Position numbers and translations under genes: made by a program. From Pseudomonas sp. B21-015 (GTDB taxonomy: Bacteria > Pseudomonadota > Gammaproteobacteria > Pseudomonadales > Pseudomonadaceae): a stretch of 64,000 bases of DNA. The stretch is from contig NZ_CP087196.1 of the NCBI RefSeq assembly GCF_024749285.1, positions 992,001 through 1,056,000 of the forward strand, in the 5' to 3' direction. The notes under the pieces are model-generated. The model was not told the DNA's origin. It worked only from the letters and a program-made list of their open reading frames with translations, and made no database searches. The stretch's first letter is position 1; each line of letters begins with the position of its first letter. Of this stretch, positions 9,474-18,257 are shown one piece after another.

Positions 9474-10490
9474 TCAGTCGAACAGGCCGAAGGTCATGTG
9501 ACTGAACCAGGAGCGGTCGGTGTTACTGGACTCGGGTTCCGGTTCTTCGATCACATCGCCGTTTTCATCTTTAGGCTTGAGCTCGTTCGGAATCGAGTCC
9601 TTGGCATCCTGGAACTGCCTCTGCACGTCCTGGTTGGCGCGGGTTTGGCCCGGCGGCAGCGGCGGACGGGATTCGATCAGGCCCAGGGTGGCCTTGCTCA
9701 GCCACGAACGGTTGTCGGCTTCATCCCTCGATGGCACAAATTGACCGTCCACCAGGCTTGGGTGATTCGGATAGTTGAGCTTCAGGGTTTCGAGGCTGGT
9801 CGCGGCCAGTTCGTCCAGGTGCAGACGCTGGTAGGCTTCGGTCATCACCGCCAGGCCGTCACCGACCGAAGGGGTTTCCTGGAAGTTTTCCACTACGTAA
9901 CGACCACGGTTCGCGGCGGCGACATAGGCCTGGCGGGTCAGGTAATAGTCGGCAACGTGAATCTCGTAGGAAGCCAGCAGGTTGCGCAGGTAGATCATGC
10001 GCTGCTTGGCATCCGGCGAGTAGCGGCTGTTCGGGAAGCGGCTGGTCAGCTGGGCGAACTCGTTGTAGGAGTCGCGAGCAGCGCCCGGGTCACGCTTGGT
10101 CATGTCCAGCGGCAGGAAGCGCGCCAGCAGGCCGACGTCCTGGTCGAAAGAGGTCAGGCCCTTGAGGTAGTAAGCGTAATCGACGTTCGGGTGCTGCGGG
10201 TGCAGACGAATGAAACGCTCGGCGGCGGACTTGGCAGCCTCAGGCTCGGTGTTCTTGTAGTTGGCGTAGATGAGCTCGAGTTGAGCCTGATCGGCGTAGC
10301 GACCGAACGGATAACGCGACTCCAGCGCCTTCAGCTTGGCTGTGGCGGCGGTGTAGCTATTGTTGTCCAGATCGTGCTGAGCCTGCTGGTACAGCTCGAC
10401 TTCGCTCAGGTTTTCGTCTACGACTTCCTTCGATGAGCAAGCAGCGGTCAATGCGAGGATGGCGATCAGCAGCAGGTGTTTCACTTGCAT
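9474..10490 (-). CDS. bamD: Outer membrane assembly lipoprotein BamD
   Basis: From ATG 10490 the protein has 338 residues and a lipoprotein signal with lipobox LTAAC, giving Cys18 as the lipidated residue. TPR-like repeats follow ([38 protein letters not shown]). BamD is the essential lipoprotein of the BAM complex that inserts beta-barrel proteins into the outer membrane. The C-terminal acidic tail after residue 290 extends past the core TPR domain, as usual in Pseudomonas. It is divergently transcribed from rluD. A longer frame beginning at 10643 would place residues ahead of the signal peptide and was not used. Confidence 0.93.
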   Translation of the reverse strand: MQVKHLLLIAILALTAACSSKEVVDENLSEVELYQQAQHDLDNNSYTAATAKLKALESRYPFGRYADQAQLELIYANYKNTEPEAAKSAAERFIRLHPQHPNVDYAYYLKGLTSFDQDVGLLARFLPLDMTKRDPGAARDSYNEFAQLTSRFPNSRYSPDAKQRMIYLRNLLASYEIHVADYYLTRQAYVAAANRGRYVVENFQETPSVGDGLAVMTEAYQRLHLDELAATSLETLKLNYPNHPSLVDGQFVPSRDEADNRSWLSKATLGLIESRPPLPPGQTRANQDVQRQFQDAKDSIPNELKPKDENGDVIEEPEPESSNTDRSWFSHMTFGLFD

Positions 10491-10641
10491 GGCGGCTTGC
10501 GTCCCTATGACGGCCGCTGTCTTGGGCGGGGCCGTCCTGTTATGATGAGCGCCCCGTTGAAAAGCTCCGGGGCAAAAGACGCCGTATTTAACCACAAGCG
10601 CGCAGCCGAAACCAAAGGCTGTGCCGACGCCTAGTCTGAGC

Positions 10642-11604
10642 ATGTCCGATAAAATTGAACTTCGCGCAGAGGTGCCGTCCGAATTGGGCGGCCAACGCCT
10701 CGATCAAGTCGCCGCACAATTATTCGCTGAGCACTCGCGCTCGCGCCTTTCCGCCTGGATCAAAGACGGCCGCCTGACTGTGGATGGGGCGGTTATCCGC
10801 CCGCGAGACATCGTTCACGGTGGCGCCATTCTTGAGCTGACTGCCGAGCAGGAAGCTCAAGGCGAATGGATCGCTCAAGACATCGAGCTGGACATCGTCT
10901 ATGAAGACGACGACATCCTGGTGATCAACAAGCCTGCGGGCCTGGTGGTGCATCCGGCCGCCGGTCACGCCGATGGCACCTTGCTCAACGCCTTGCTGCA
11001 CCACGTGCCGGACATCATCAATGTGCCCCGCGCCGGTATCGTGCATCGCCTGGACAAGGACACCACCGGTCTGATGGTGGTGGCCAAGACCATTCAAGCG
11101 CAGACGCAACTCGTCACGCAATTGCAGAGCCGCAGTGTCAGCCGGATCTACGAGTGCATCGTGATCGGTGTGGTGACGGCCGGCGGCAAGATCAACGCGC
11201 CGATCGGTCGCCACGGTCAGCAACGCCAGCGCATGGCCGTGATGGAAGGTGGCAAGCAAGCCGTCAGCCATTACCGCGTGCTCGAGCGTTTCCGCTCCCA
11301 CACTCACGTGCGGGTGAAGCTGGAAACCGGTCGTACGCACCAGATTCGCGTGCACATGGCGCACATCAACTACCCGCTGGTCGGAGATCCTGCCTATGGC
11401 GGTCGTTTCCGTATTCCGCCGGCCGCCAGTGTGACCATGGTCGAATCCCTGAAGAATTTCCCGCGTCAGGCGCTGCATGCGCGGTTCCTGGAGCTGGATC
11501 ATCCGACTACCGGTAAACGCATGAGCTGGGAATCGCCACTGCCCGACGACTTCGTCTGGTTGCTGTCGCTGCTCAAGCAAGACCGCGAGGCGTTCATCGG
11601 ATGA
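10642..11604 (+). CDS. rluD: 23S rRNA pseudouridine synthase RluD
   Basis: The 320-residue enzyme has an N-terminal S4 RNA-binding domain ([20 protein letters not shown]) and a catalytic domain with the RluA-family signature HRLDKDTTG, placing the catalytic Asp at residue 138. It makes pseudouridines in helix 69 of 23S rRNA. I started at ATG 10642 (MSDKIEL), the usual family N-terminus; a GTG at 10621 is also in frame. The next gene, pgeF, overlaps by four bases (ATGA). Divergent bamD and downstream pgeF-clpB is the typical Pseudomonas order. Confidence 0.94.
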   Translation: MSDKIELRAEVPSELGGQRLDQVAAQLFAEHSRSRLSAWIKDGRLTVDGAVIRPRDIVHGGAILELTAEQEAQGEWIAQDIELDIVYEDDDILVINKPAGLVVHPAAGHADGTLLNALLHHVPDIINVPRAGIVHRLDKDTTGLMVVAKTIQAQTQLVTQLQSRSVSRIYECIVIGVVTAGGKINAPIGRHGQQRQRMAVMEGGKQAVSHYRVLERFRSHTHVRVKLETGRTHQIRVHMAHINYPLVGDPAYGGRFRIPPAASVTMVESLKNFPRQALHARFLELDHPTTGKRMSWESPLPDDFVWLLSLLKQDREAFIG

Positions 11605-12326
11605 GTGACTGGCTGATTCCCGACTGGCCTGCGCCTGCCGGGGTGAAAGCCTGCGTCACCACCCGTGCGGGCGGCGTCAGTCTGGCGCCGTTCGACAGCC
11701 TCAACCTCGGCGATCATGTCGACGACAGCCCCGAAGCCGTCGCCGAGAACCGCCGTCGCCTCACCGATCATTTCTCTATTCAACCGGCCTGGTTAAAGCA
11801 GGTTCACGGCATTGTCGTGGCCCATGCCGACCCAAGCCAGGTAGCCACTGCCGACGCCAGCTGGACGTCAACACCCGGTATCGCCTGCGCGGCAATGACC
11901 GCGGATTGTCTGCCAGCGCTGTTCTGCGACCGTGCCGGCACCCGCGTTGCCGCCGCCCATGCCGGTTGGCGCGGGTTGGCGGCGGGTGTGCTGGAAGCGA
12001 CCCTCGACAGTCTGGCCGTGCCACCCGCCGAAGTGCTGGTCTGGCTCGGCCCGGCCATTGGCCCACAAGCCTTTGAAGTCGGCCCGGAGGTGCGCGAAAC
12101 CTTCGTCCAGCAATTGCCTGAAGCCGCCAAAGCCTTTGTGCCGAGCCAGAATGCCGGCAAGTTCATGGCCGACATCTATGAGCTGGCGCGTTTGCGTCTG
12201 GCCGCTCGCGGTGTAACGGCTGTCTACGGCGGTGGGTTCTGCACCGTGACCGATCCACGTTTCTTTTCTTACCGCCGCAGTCCACGCACCGGCCGGTTTG
12301 CCTCTTTAGTCTGGATCGAACGCTAG
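11601..12326 (+). CDS. pgeF: PgeF/YfiH family protein (multicopper polyphenol oxidase type)
   Basis: The 241-residue protein shows family motifs VTTRAGGVS near the N-terminus, KQVHG, MTADCLPALF, AAAHAGWRGLAAGV and GPAIGP. The His and Cys residues in these motifs form the metal site of the YfiH/LACC1 fold. E. coli YfiH (PgeF) is reported to remove misincorporated residues from peptidoglycan precursors, and related enzymes act on purine nucleosides, so the substrate here is an inference. It overlaps rluD by four bases and is probably co-transcribed with it. About 130 bases then separate it from clpB, which has its own heat-shock promoter. Confidence 0.88.
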   Translation: MSDWLIPDWPAPAGVKACVTTRAGGVSLAPFDSLNLGDHVDDSPEAVAENRRRLTDHFSIQPAWLKQVHGIVVAHADPSQVATADASWTSTPGIACAAMTADCLPALFCDRAGTRVAAAHAGWRGLAAGVLEATLDSLAVPPAEVLVWLGPAIGPQAFEVGPEVRETFVQQLPEAAKAFVPSQNAGKFMADIYELARLRLAARGVTAVYGGGFCTVTDPRFFSYRRSPRTGRFASLVWIER

Positions 12327-12356
12327 ACTTCTCTGATCTACATCAACTGTACGACG

Positions 12357-12384
12357 CTTGAATCTTCCAGAATCGACCACATCT
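12357..12384 (+). promoter_or_regulatory. Sigma-32 (RpoH) promoter of clpB
   Basis: CTTGAAT at 12357-12363 and CCACATCT at 12377-12384, 13 bases apart, match the heat-shock consensus CTTGAAA and CCCCATNT with few differences. The clpB start is 72 bases further on, and clpB is a classic RpoH target. Confidence 0.75.
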
Positions 12385-12455
12385 AGTGAGGTATCCGGCA
12401 GGCTTCTTCATTCAGGATGTTTATAGGTCCGGCCTGCTCAAAAGGAAGGTGACCC

Positions 12456-15020
12456 ATGCGTATAGACCGTTTAACCAGCAAGTTGCAGTTAGCCTTGTCC
12501 GACGCTCAATCCCTGGCCGTCGGTCTGGACCATCCGGCCATTGAGCCGGCGCATTTGATGCAGGCCATGCTTGAACAACAGGGTGGTTCGATCAAACCCC
12601 TGCTGATGCAGGTGGGTTTCGACGTCAACAGCTTGCGTAAAGAACTGACCAAAGCGCTCGATCAACTGCCGAAAATCCAGAACCCGACCGGCGACGTGAA
12701 TATGTCGCAGGATTTGGCGCGCCTGCTCAATCAGGCCGATCGCCTGGCCCAGCAGAAGGGCGACCAATTCATCTCCAGTGAGTTGGTTCTGCTCGCCGCC
12801 ATGGATGAGAACAGCAAGCTGGGCAAGTTGCTGCTTGGTCAGGGCGTGAGCAAAAAAGCTCTGGAAAACGCGATCAATAACCTGCGCGGCGGTGAGGCAG
12901 TCAATGACGCCAACCACGAAGAGTCGCGTCAGGCGCTGGATAAATACACCATCGACCTGACCAAGCGTGCTGAAGAGGGCAAGCTCGATCCGGTGATCGG
13001 TCGTGACGACGAAATTCGCCGCACCATTCAGGTTCTGCAACGCCGTACCAAGAACAACCCGGTGCTGATCGGTGAGCCTGGCGTGGGTAAAACCGCCATT
13101 GCCGAAGGCCTGGCTCAGCGCATCATCAACGGTGAAGTGCCGGATGGCCTGAGAGGCAAGCGTCTGCTGTCTCTGGACATGGGGGCACTGATTGCCGGCG
13201 CCAAGTACCGCGGCGAGTTCGAAGAACGCCTCAAGTCCCTGCTCAACGAACTGTCGAAGCAGGAAGGGCAGATCATTCTGTTCATCGACGAATTGCACAC
13301 CATGGTCGGTGCGGGCAAGGGCGAAGGCTCAATGGATGCCGGCAACATGCTCAAACCGGCATTGGCTCGCGGTGAGTTGCACTGCGTCGGCGCGACCACG
13401 CTCAACGAGTATCGCCAATATATAGAGAAGGACGCGGCCCTCGAACGGCGCTTCCAGAAAGTCCTGGTGGACGAGCCGAGCGAAGAAGACACCATCGCCA
13501 TCCTGCGTGGCCTGAAAGAGCGTTACGAGGTTCACCACAAGGTAGCGATCACCGACGGCGCAATCATCGCCGCGGCCAAGCTCAGTCATCGCTACATCAC
13601 TGACCGCCAGCTGCCGGACAAGGCCATCGACCTGATCGACGAAGCCGCCAGCCGCATCCGCATGGAAATCGATTCCAAACCGGAAGTGCTGGACCGTCTG
13701 GAGCGTCGCCTGATTCAGCTGAAGGTGGAATCCCAGGCGCTGAAGAAAGAAAGCGACGAAGCGGCGATAAAACGTCTGGAAAAACTGCAGGAAGAAATCG
13801 TTCGTCACGAGCGTGAGTATTCGGACCTCGAAGAAATCTGGAACTCGGAAAAAGCCGAAGTCCAGGGTTCGGCACAGATCCAGCAGAAAATCGAACAGTC
13901 CCGTCAGGAACTGGAAGCCGCGCGCCGTAAAGGCGACCTGAACCGCATGGCCGAGCTGCAATACGGGGTGATCCCGGACCTGGAGCGCAGCCTGCAAATG
14001 GTCGACCAGCACGGCAAAAGCGAAAACCAGTTGCTGCGCAGCAAGGTGACTGAAGAAGAGATCGCTGAAGTCGTGTCGAAGTGGACCGGCATCCCCGTGG
14101 CGAAAATGCTCGAGGGCGAGCGCGACAAACTGATGAAGATGGAAAGCCTGTTGCACCAGCGTGTAATCGGTCAGGACGAAGCGGTGATCGCCGTCTCCAA
14201 CGCCGTGCGACGTTCCCGTGCCGGGTTGTCCGATCCGAATCGCCCGAGCGGTTCTTTCATGTTCCTCGGCCCGACCGGTGTCGGTAAAACCGAGTTGTGC
14301 AAGGCGCTGGCCGAGTTCCTGTTCGATACCGAAGAGGCAATGGTGCGGATCGACATGTCCGAGTTCATGGAGAAACATTCTGTGGCTCGTCTGATCGGCG
14401 CGCCACCAGGCTACGTGGGCTATGAGGAGGGCGGTTACCTGACCGAGGCGGTGCGTCGCAAGCCTTACTCGGTGATCCTCCTGGATGAGGTCGAGAAGGC
14501 CCACCCGGACGTGTTCAACATCCTGCTGCAAGTGCTGGAAGATGGTCGCTTGACCGATAGCCATGGCCGCACGGTAGATTTCAAAAATACCGTGATTGTC
14601 ATGACCTCCAACCTGGGCTCGGTACAGATCCAGGAGCTGGTGGGTGATCGCGAAGCGCAGCGGGCAGCGGTGATGGATGCGATTTCCACGCACTTCCGCC
14701 CGGAGTTCATCAACCGGGTCGACGAAGTGGTGATCTTCGAGCCGCTGGCTCGGGATCAGATCGCCGGTATTACCGAGATCCAGTTGGGTCGCCTGCGTAG
14801 CCGCCTGACCGAGCGCGAGCTGAAGCTTGAGCTGAGCCCGGAAGCAATGGATAAGCTGATCGCCGTCGGTTACGACCCGGTCTATGGCGCACGGCCGCTC
14901 AAACGGGCGATCCAGCGCTGGATCGAGAACCCGCTGGCACAGCTGATTCTATCGGGTCGTTTCATGCCCGGAGAGACCGCCAAAGGTGTGGTGGAGAACG
15001 ACGAAATCGTCTTTGTCTGA
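12456..15020 (+). CDS. clpB: ATP-dependent disaggregase ClpB
   Basis: This 854-residue Hsp100 protein has a ClpN domain ([14 protein letters not shown]), AAA+ domain 1 with Walker A GEPGVGKT near residue 206, a coiled-coil middle domain (about residues 410-520) rich in Glu/Lys/Arg, AAA+ domain 2 with Walker A GPTGVGKT near residue 605, and the C-terminal domain. ClpB works with DnaK to rescue aggregated proteins in the cytoplasm. GGAAGGTGACCC precedes ATG 12456. A sigma-32 promoter lies upstream and a strong terminator downstream, so it forms its own transcription unit. Confidence 0.97.
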   Translation: MRIDRLTSKLQLALSDAQSLAVGLDHPAIEPAHLMQAMLEQQGGSIKPLLMQVGFDVNSLRKELTKALDQLPKIQNPTGDVNMSQDLARLLNQADRLAQQKGDQFISSELVLLAAMDENSKLGKLLLGQGVSKKALENAINNLRGGEAVNDANHEESRQALDKYTIDLTKRAEEGKLDPVIGRDDEIRRTIQVLQRRTKNNPVLIGEPGVGKTAIAEGLAQRIINGEVPDGLRGKRLLSLDMGALIAGAKYRGEFEERLKSLLNELSKQEGQIILFIDELHTMVGAGKGEGSMDAGNMLKPALARGELHCVGATTLNEYRQYIEKDAALERRFQKVLVDEPSEEDTIAILRGLKERYEVHHKVAITDGAIIAAAKLSHRYITDRQLPDKAIDLIDEAASRIRMEIDSKPEVLDRLERRLIQLKVESQALKKESDEAAIKRLEKLQEEIVRHEREYSDLEEIWNSEKAEVQGSAQIQQKIEQSRQELEAARRKGDLNRMAELQYGVIPDLERSLQMVDQHGKSENQLLRSKVTEEEIAEVVSKWTGIPVAKMLEGERDKLMKMESLLHQRVIGQDEAVIAVSNAVRRSRAGLSDPNRPSGSFMFLGPTGVGKTELCKALAEFLFDTEEAMVRIDMSEFMEKHSVARLIGAPPGYVGYEEGGYLTEAVRRKPYSVILLDEVEKAHPDVFNILLQVLEDGRLTDSHGRTVDFKNTVIVMTSNLGSVQIQELVGDREAQRAAVMDAISTHFRPEFINRVDEVVIFEPLARDQIAGITEIQLGRLRSRLTERELKLELSPEAMDKLIAVGYDPVYGARPLKRAIQRWIENPLAQLILSGRFMPGETAKGVVENDEIVFV

Positions 15021-15041
15021 TCCCCAGTGGCAACAAAATGA

Positions 15042-15071
15042 AAGAGGCCTCGCATTGCGAGGCCTTTTTTT
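15042..15071 (+). terminator. Rho-independent terminator of clpB
   Basis: A perfect stem AGGCCTCGC / GCGAGGCCT with a three-base loop is followed by a run of T, about 25 bases after the clpB stop. Confidence 0.9.
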
Positions 15072-15205
15072 CGATAGGCTGTTGAACTCAAAGGAAAATG
15101 CTTGTAAAGTGCGCCCCGCAGTAAGTCACCCCGAGAGGGTTTCTGCTCCCCAAGCAGGAATCTGAAATAAGTTGCAAATCATTAACTTGAAAGCAATTTA
15201 GGGGG

Positions 15206-15233
15206 TTGACAGAGGTGCTTAAGATTGTAGAAT
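15206..15233 (+). promoter_or_regulatory. Sigma-70 promoter of the tRNA cluster
   Basis: A consensus TTGACA (15206-15211) and TAGAAT (15228-15233) are 16 bases apart and are followed by the GC-rich stretch AGCGCGCC. A GC-rich discriminator is typical of stable-RNA promoters under stringent control. The first tRNA begins about 85 bases downstream. The preceding 130 bases after the clpB terminator hold no gene that I can see. Confidence 0.8.
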
Positions 15234-15319
15234 AGCGCGCCTCGGACACACGAACGCAGCGATGCGAACGGGTAGAAGAGGTGAAGTAAGCTTCACAGTT
15301 GTAAATTGAAATATGTAGT

Positions 15320-15395
15320 TCCGTGATAGCTCAGTCGGTAGAGCAAATGACTGTTAATCATTGGGTCCCAGGTTCGAGTCCTGGTCACGGAGCCA
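15320..15395 (+). tRNA. tRNA-Asn (anticodon GTT)
   Basis: The 76-base sequence folds as a cloverleaf with acceptor TCCGTGA / TCACGGA, a seven-base anticodon loop CTGTTAA (anticodon GTT), a GGTTCGAGTCC T-arm and an encoded CCA end. It is the first gene of the cluster. Confidence 0.97.
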
Positions 15396-15404
15396 ATTTC
15401 AAAC

Positions 15405-15481
15405 CGGGGTATAGCGCAGTCCGGTAGCGCGCCTGCTTTGGGAGCAGGATGTCAGGAGTTCGAATCCCCTTACCCCGACCA
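15405..15481 (+). tRNA. tRNA-Pro (anticodon TGG), copy 1
   Basis: The 77-base cloverleaf has acceptor CGGGGTA / TACCCCG, anticodon stem CCTGC / GCAGG with loop TTTGGGA (anticodon TGG), T-arm AGTTCGAATCC and an encoded CCA. It is identical in sequence to the copy at 15657-15733. Confidence 0.97.
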
Positions 15482-15486
15482 TTTTT

Positions 15487-15562
15487 GGGTCGTTAGCTCA
15501 GTTGGTAGAGCAGTTGGCTTTTAACCAATTGGTCGTAGGTTCGAATCCCACACGACCCACCA
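15487..15562 (+). tRNA. tRNA-Lys (anticodon TTT)
   Basis: The 76-base cloverleaf has acceptor GGGTCGT / ACGACCC, anticodon stem TTGG / CCAA with loop CTTTTAA (anticodon TTT), T-arm GGTTCGAATCC and an encoded CCA. It lies five bases after the first tRNA-Pro. Confidence 0.97.
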
Positions 15563-15626
15563 TTTTTGAAACCAGTTAACGCTGGAATCGAATCTTAAGA
15601 TCAGATGCCAAAAGCTCTGTTCGCAG

Positions 15627-15654
15627 AAGGCGCCTTTAAAGGGTACCTTTTTTT
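15627..15654 (+). terminator. Imperfect hairpin with T-tract between tRNA-Lys and the second tRNA-Pro
   Basis: GGCGCC and GGTACC pair imperfectly around TTTAAAG and are followed by seven T, just before the second tRNA-Pro. It may be a leaky terminator or a relic of a former cluster end. Confidence 0.35.
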
Positions 15655-15656
15655 AC

Positions 15657-15733
15657 CGGGGTATAGCGCAGTCCGGTAGCGCGCCTGCTTTGGGAGCAGG
15701 ATGTCAGGAGTTCGAATCCCCTTACCCCGACCA
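15657..15733 (+). tRNA. tRNA-Pro (anticodon TGG), copy 2
   Basis: This 77-base gene is the same as the copy at 15405-15481 throughout, including the two C before the GGGGTA acceptor strand and the encoded CCA. It is separated from tRNA-Lys by about 94 bases that contain a hairpin plus T-tract. Such a repeat suggests a recent duplication or gene conversion. Confidence 0.97.
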
Positions 15734-15737
15734 TATT

Positions 15738-15774
15738 AAAAATCCTCGTATCGAAAGATACGGGGATTTTTTTT
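15738..15774 (+). terminator. Rho-independent terminator of the tRNA cluster
   Basis: AATCCTCGTATC and GATACGGGGATT form a long stem closed by a GAAA tetraloop, followed by eight T. It sits four bases after the last tRNA. Confidence 0.9.
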
Positions 15775-15788
15775 GCTCGCTGTAAATG

Positions 15789-15826
15789 CAAAAAAGCCCT
15801 GCTTCTCGATGGAGAAGCAGGGCTTG
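15789..15826 (-). terminator. Rho-independent terminator of the EF-hand gene
   Basis: On the minus strand AAGCCCTGCTTCTC pairs with GAGAAGCAGGGCTT around a four-base loop and is followed by six T. It lies 13 bases after the stop of the EF-hand gene and faces the tRNA terminator. Confidence 0.88.
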
Positions 15827-15839
15827 GGCCTTCAGAGGC

Positions 15840-16241
15840 TTAGCTATTGTCTTTCAGGTGCTCGAACAAACCCTTCGGCATTTTTTTGCCATTGGTTTCG
15901 TAGTTGGCTTTCACGTTATCAAAAGCCTCTTGTTCGTCGATTTGGCCGTCATGGTTGGTGTCGATCTTGTCGAAGTCGGCCTTGGGCGCCACTTTCAGGA
16001 ATTCCGCACGGGATACCTTGCCGTCGTCATCGGTGTCGGTCTTGGCCATCGAGGCATCGCCGCACTTGCCTTCGCCACATTTACCTTCCGGCGCCTTCAC
16101 GACCTGTTCGGCGGAGGCCAGCAGATAGCCTTGAGTCAGCGGCTGCGAAGCGAATACGGAACCGGACAACATCATGCCACCGGCCAGGACTGCACCAAGC
16201 AGACCTACAGTGTTTTTGCCGAGAGTAGTGGTACGGGACAT
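15840..16241 (-). CDS. Secreted EF-hand protein with tandem EGKCG motif (HvfA/bufferin-like)
   Basis: From ATG 16241, which has a good AGGAG upstream, the protein has 133 residues. It starts with a signal peptide of about 31 residues (hydrophobic core VGLLGAVLAGGMMLSG, end VFA). Residues 52-61 are two back-to-back EGKCG motifs. Two canonical calcium loops follow: DTDDDGKVSRAE (69-80) and DTNHDGQIDEQE (94-105). EGKCG repeats after a signal peptide are the hallmark of the HvfA/bufferin precursors, whose Cys are modified by DUF692/MNIO enzymes to bind copper. No MNIO, DUF2063 or DoxX partner lies beside it in this window, so it would be an orphan precursor, or simply a calcium-binding secreted protein. 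The EF-hand reading is certain; the RiPP reading is inference. Confidence 0.85.
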   Translation of the reverse strand: MSRTTTLGKNTVGLLGAVLAGGMMLSGSVFASQPLTQGYLLASAEQVVKAPEGKCGEGKCGDASMAKTDTDDDGKVSRAEFLKVAPKADFDKIDTNHDGQIDEQEAFDNVKANYETNGKKMPKGLFEHLKDNS

Positions 16242-16464
16242 TACAAATCTCCTGGGTTGCACGACACAACCGCTCGATAAAGGACGCCACGTGAGTGCGG
16301 CAATGGCCGAAGCAGGCAGTGCCTTGCTTCGGGTGTGGCCATTTAGCGGGCGTGGTGTATCGCTACTGTGTCGCGCAAGGGGGGCTTTGTAAGCGAAGGG
16401 ATGGAATCGACGGGGGAGATACAGTGAGACACAGAAGTGTTCGCAGATTGGACCTAGGCGCCTG

Positions 16465-16563
16465 CATCGCGGGCAAGCCACGCTCCCACAGGTTATCTGT
16501 CGACCATGGGATCTGGGTCCGACACATAACCTGTGGGAGCGTGGCTTGCCCGCGAAGAGGCCC
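16465..16563. repeat. REPIN: inverted REP pair
   Basis: Two REP units (16465-16492 minus orientation, 16529-16563 plus orientation, core GTGGGAGCGTGGCTTGCCCG) face each other across a 36-base spacer. Apart from this element the 340-base gap between the EF-hand gene and ndh shows nothing further that I recognise. Confidence 0.88.
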
Positions 16564-16581
16564 TAAACAACGCCGAAGATC

Positions 16582-17880
16582 TTAATGCAGCTTCAGCCGC
16601 GGCTCAGTCCCGCGGCCAATCTTGCTGCCCAGCATCAACATCGCCGTGCGGAACGCGCCATACAGCGCCATCTGGTGCATGCGGTACAGCGACACATAGA
16701 ACATCCGCGCCAGCCAGCCTTCGAGCATCACGCTGCCGGTCAGGTTGCCCATCAAGTTACCCACAGCCGAAAAGCGCGACAGCGAGATCAGCGAGCCGTA
16801 ATCGGTGTATTTGTATTCCGGGAGGGACTTGCCTTCGATCCGCAGTTTCAGCGATTTGGCCAGCAACGACGCCTGCTGATGCGCCGCCTGGGCGCGCGGC
16901 GGTACATTGCGATCGGTGCCCGGTTGTGGGCAGGCCGCGCAGTCACCGAAGGCGAAGATGTTCTCGTCGCGGGTGGTTTGCAGAGTCGGCAGCACTTGCA
17001 GCTGGTTGATGCGGTTGGTTTCCAGGCCATCGATGTCCTTGAGGAAACCCGGTGCACGAATCCCGGCGGCCCAGACTTTCAGGCTGGCGTTGATCACTTG
17101 GCCATCGGCGGTAATCAGGCTGTCTGCCGTGACTTCGCTGACCGCGGCATTGGTCATGACGTTGACCCCGAGTTTCTCCAGGGTTTTATGCACAGGCCCG
17201 CCGATCCGTTCCGGCAGGGCTGGCAGTACCCGTGGTCCGGCTTCGATCAGGGTGATGTGCATGTTTTCCGGTTTGATTCGGTCCAGGCCATAGGCCGCGA
17301 GTTCATGGGCGGCGTTGTGCAGTTCTGCCGCCAGTTCGACCCCGGTGGCCCCGGCGCCGACGATGGCTACGCTGATCTGTTCGACCTTGTCGGTCTGCCC
17401 GGCGTGGGCACGCAGGTAGTGATTGAGCAGTTGCTGATGGAAGCGCTCGGCCTGTTTGCGGGTGTCGAGGAACAAGCAGTGTTGCGCCGCGCCTTGAGTC
17501 CCGAAGTCGTTGGTGGTGCTGCCGACGGCAATCACCAGCGAGTCGTAAGGCACTTCCCGCGCCGGTACCAGTTCCAGGCCAGCCTCGTCGTAGGTGGCAG
17601 CCAGCTGGATTTTCTTCTGCGCGCGATCGAGCCCGCTCATGCGCCCCAGCTGGAACTCGAAGTGGTTCCATTTTGCCTGGGCAACATAGTTGAGTTCGTC
17701 TTCGGAAGAGTTCAGGGAGCCTGCCGCCACTTCGTGCAACAGCGGTTTCCAGATATGGGTCAGGTTCGCGTCGACCAGCATCACACTGGCCGTGCCGCGC
17801 TTGCCCAGAGTCTTACCCAGACGGGTAGCCAACTCCAGACCGCCGGCGCCGCCGCCAACGATGACAATACGATGAGTCAT
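16582..17880 (-). CDS. ndh: NADH dehydrogenase type II
   Basis: The 432-residue flavoprotein has two dinucleotide-binding motifs: VIVGGGAGGLELA at the N-terminus for FAD and VAIVGAGATGVELAAEL near residue 175 for NADH. FAFGDCAACPQPG contains the second FAD-contact Asp. A hydrophobic amphipathic C-terminus (MLEGWLARMFYVSLYRMHQ) fits attachment to the inner membrane. NDH-2 passes electrons from NADH to quinone without pumping protons. I started at ATG 17880 (MTHRIVIVGG); a start five codons upstream is possible. A small DUF3094 gene lies upstream on the same strand. Confidence 0.93.
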   Translation of the reverse strand: MTHRIVIVGGGAGGLELATRLGKTLGKRGTASVMLVDANLTHIWKPLLHEVAAGSLNSSEDELNYVAQAKWNHFEFQLGRMSGLDRAQKKIQLAATYDEAGLELVPAREVPYDSLVIAVGSTTNDFGTQGAAQHCLFLDTRKQAERFHQQLLNHYLRAHAGQTDKVEQISVAIVGAGATGVELAAELHNAAHELAAYGLDRIKPENMHITLIEAGPRVLPALPERIGGPVHKTLEKLGVNVMTNAAVSEVTADSLITADGQVINASLKVWAAGIRAPGFLKDIDGLETNRINQLQVLPTLQTTRDENIFAFGDCAACPQPGTDRNVPPRAQAAHQQASLLAKSLKLRIEGKSLPEYKYTDYGSLISLSRFSAVGNLMGNLTGSVMLEGWLARMFYVSLYRMHQMALYGAFRTAMLMLGSKIGRGTEPRLKLH

Positions 17881-17940
17881 GGGGATATCTCGCAAGGCTA
17901 AAAGAAATCGGTGCAGTCAACCGAGCGAGCGCAAGGCAGC

Positions 17941-18114
17941 TCATAGCGTCAGGTAACTGATAAGTCGGCTCAACAGGCCTAGACCAATGGTCACTGCCAG
18001 CACCACCACCAGGAGCATCCACGGCCGGAAAGGCCGGCGCTCGACTTGGTGCTGGGACAGGTGCAGGTACTCTTCGACATGCTTCTGGTCGTCGGGGTTC
18101 AGGCGGCTGGTCAT
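17941..18114 (-). CDS. DUF3094 family small membrane protein
   Basis: From ATG 18114 this 57-residue protein reads MTSRLNPDDQKHVEEYLHLS, then a basic turn (ERRPFRPW) and one C-terminal membrane helix (MLLVVVLAVTIGLGLLSRLI). I recognise it as DUF3094, a small Pseudomonas family found upstream of ndh. It may be co-transcribed with ndh, 60 bases away. No function is known to me. Confidence 0.8.
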   Translation of the reverse strand: MTSRLNPDDQKHVEEYLHLSQHQVERRPFRPWMLLVVVLAVTIGLGLLSRLISYLTL

Positions 18115-18257
18115 ATTGGGCCTCGTCAGGTAGACGTTGCTGAATGTGCAGACGTTACAGTGGTTTGTCTGCAAGCGTTGAACGGTGCATGTGACGCTTT
18201 TGTAACATTCGGCCAGTGATTGCGCCATCTTGTGCATGCCGGTATCTGTGGCGGGAC

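Noticed and set aside
10541..10546. TATGAT as a promoter -10 between bamD and rluD
   Set aside because: There is no -35 box at a suitable distance; TTGGGC lies only 13 bases away.
10551..10574. GCCCCG / CGGGGC hairpin upstream of rluD
   Set aside because: It is a six-base stem with an 12-base loop and no following T-run, and it could occur by chance in GC-rich DNA.
13329..14693. 454-residue minus-strand frame
   Set aside because: It is antisense to clpB, and its composition (many His, Gln, Leu) is typical of reverse-frame translation.
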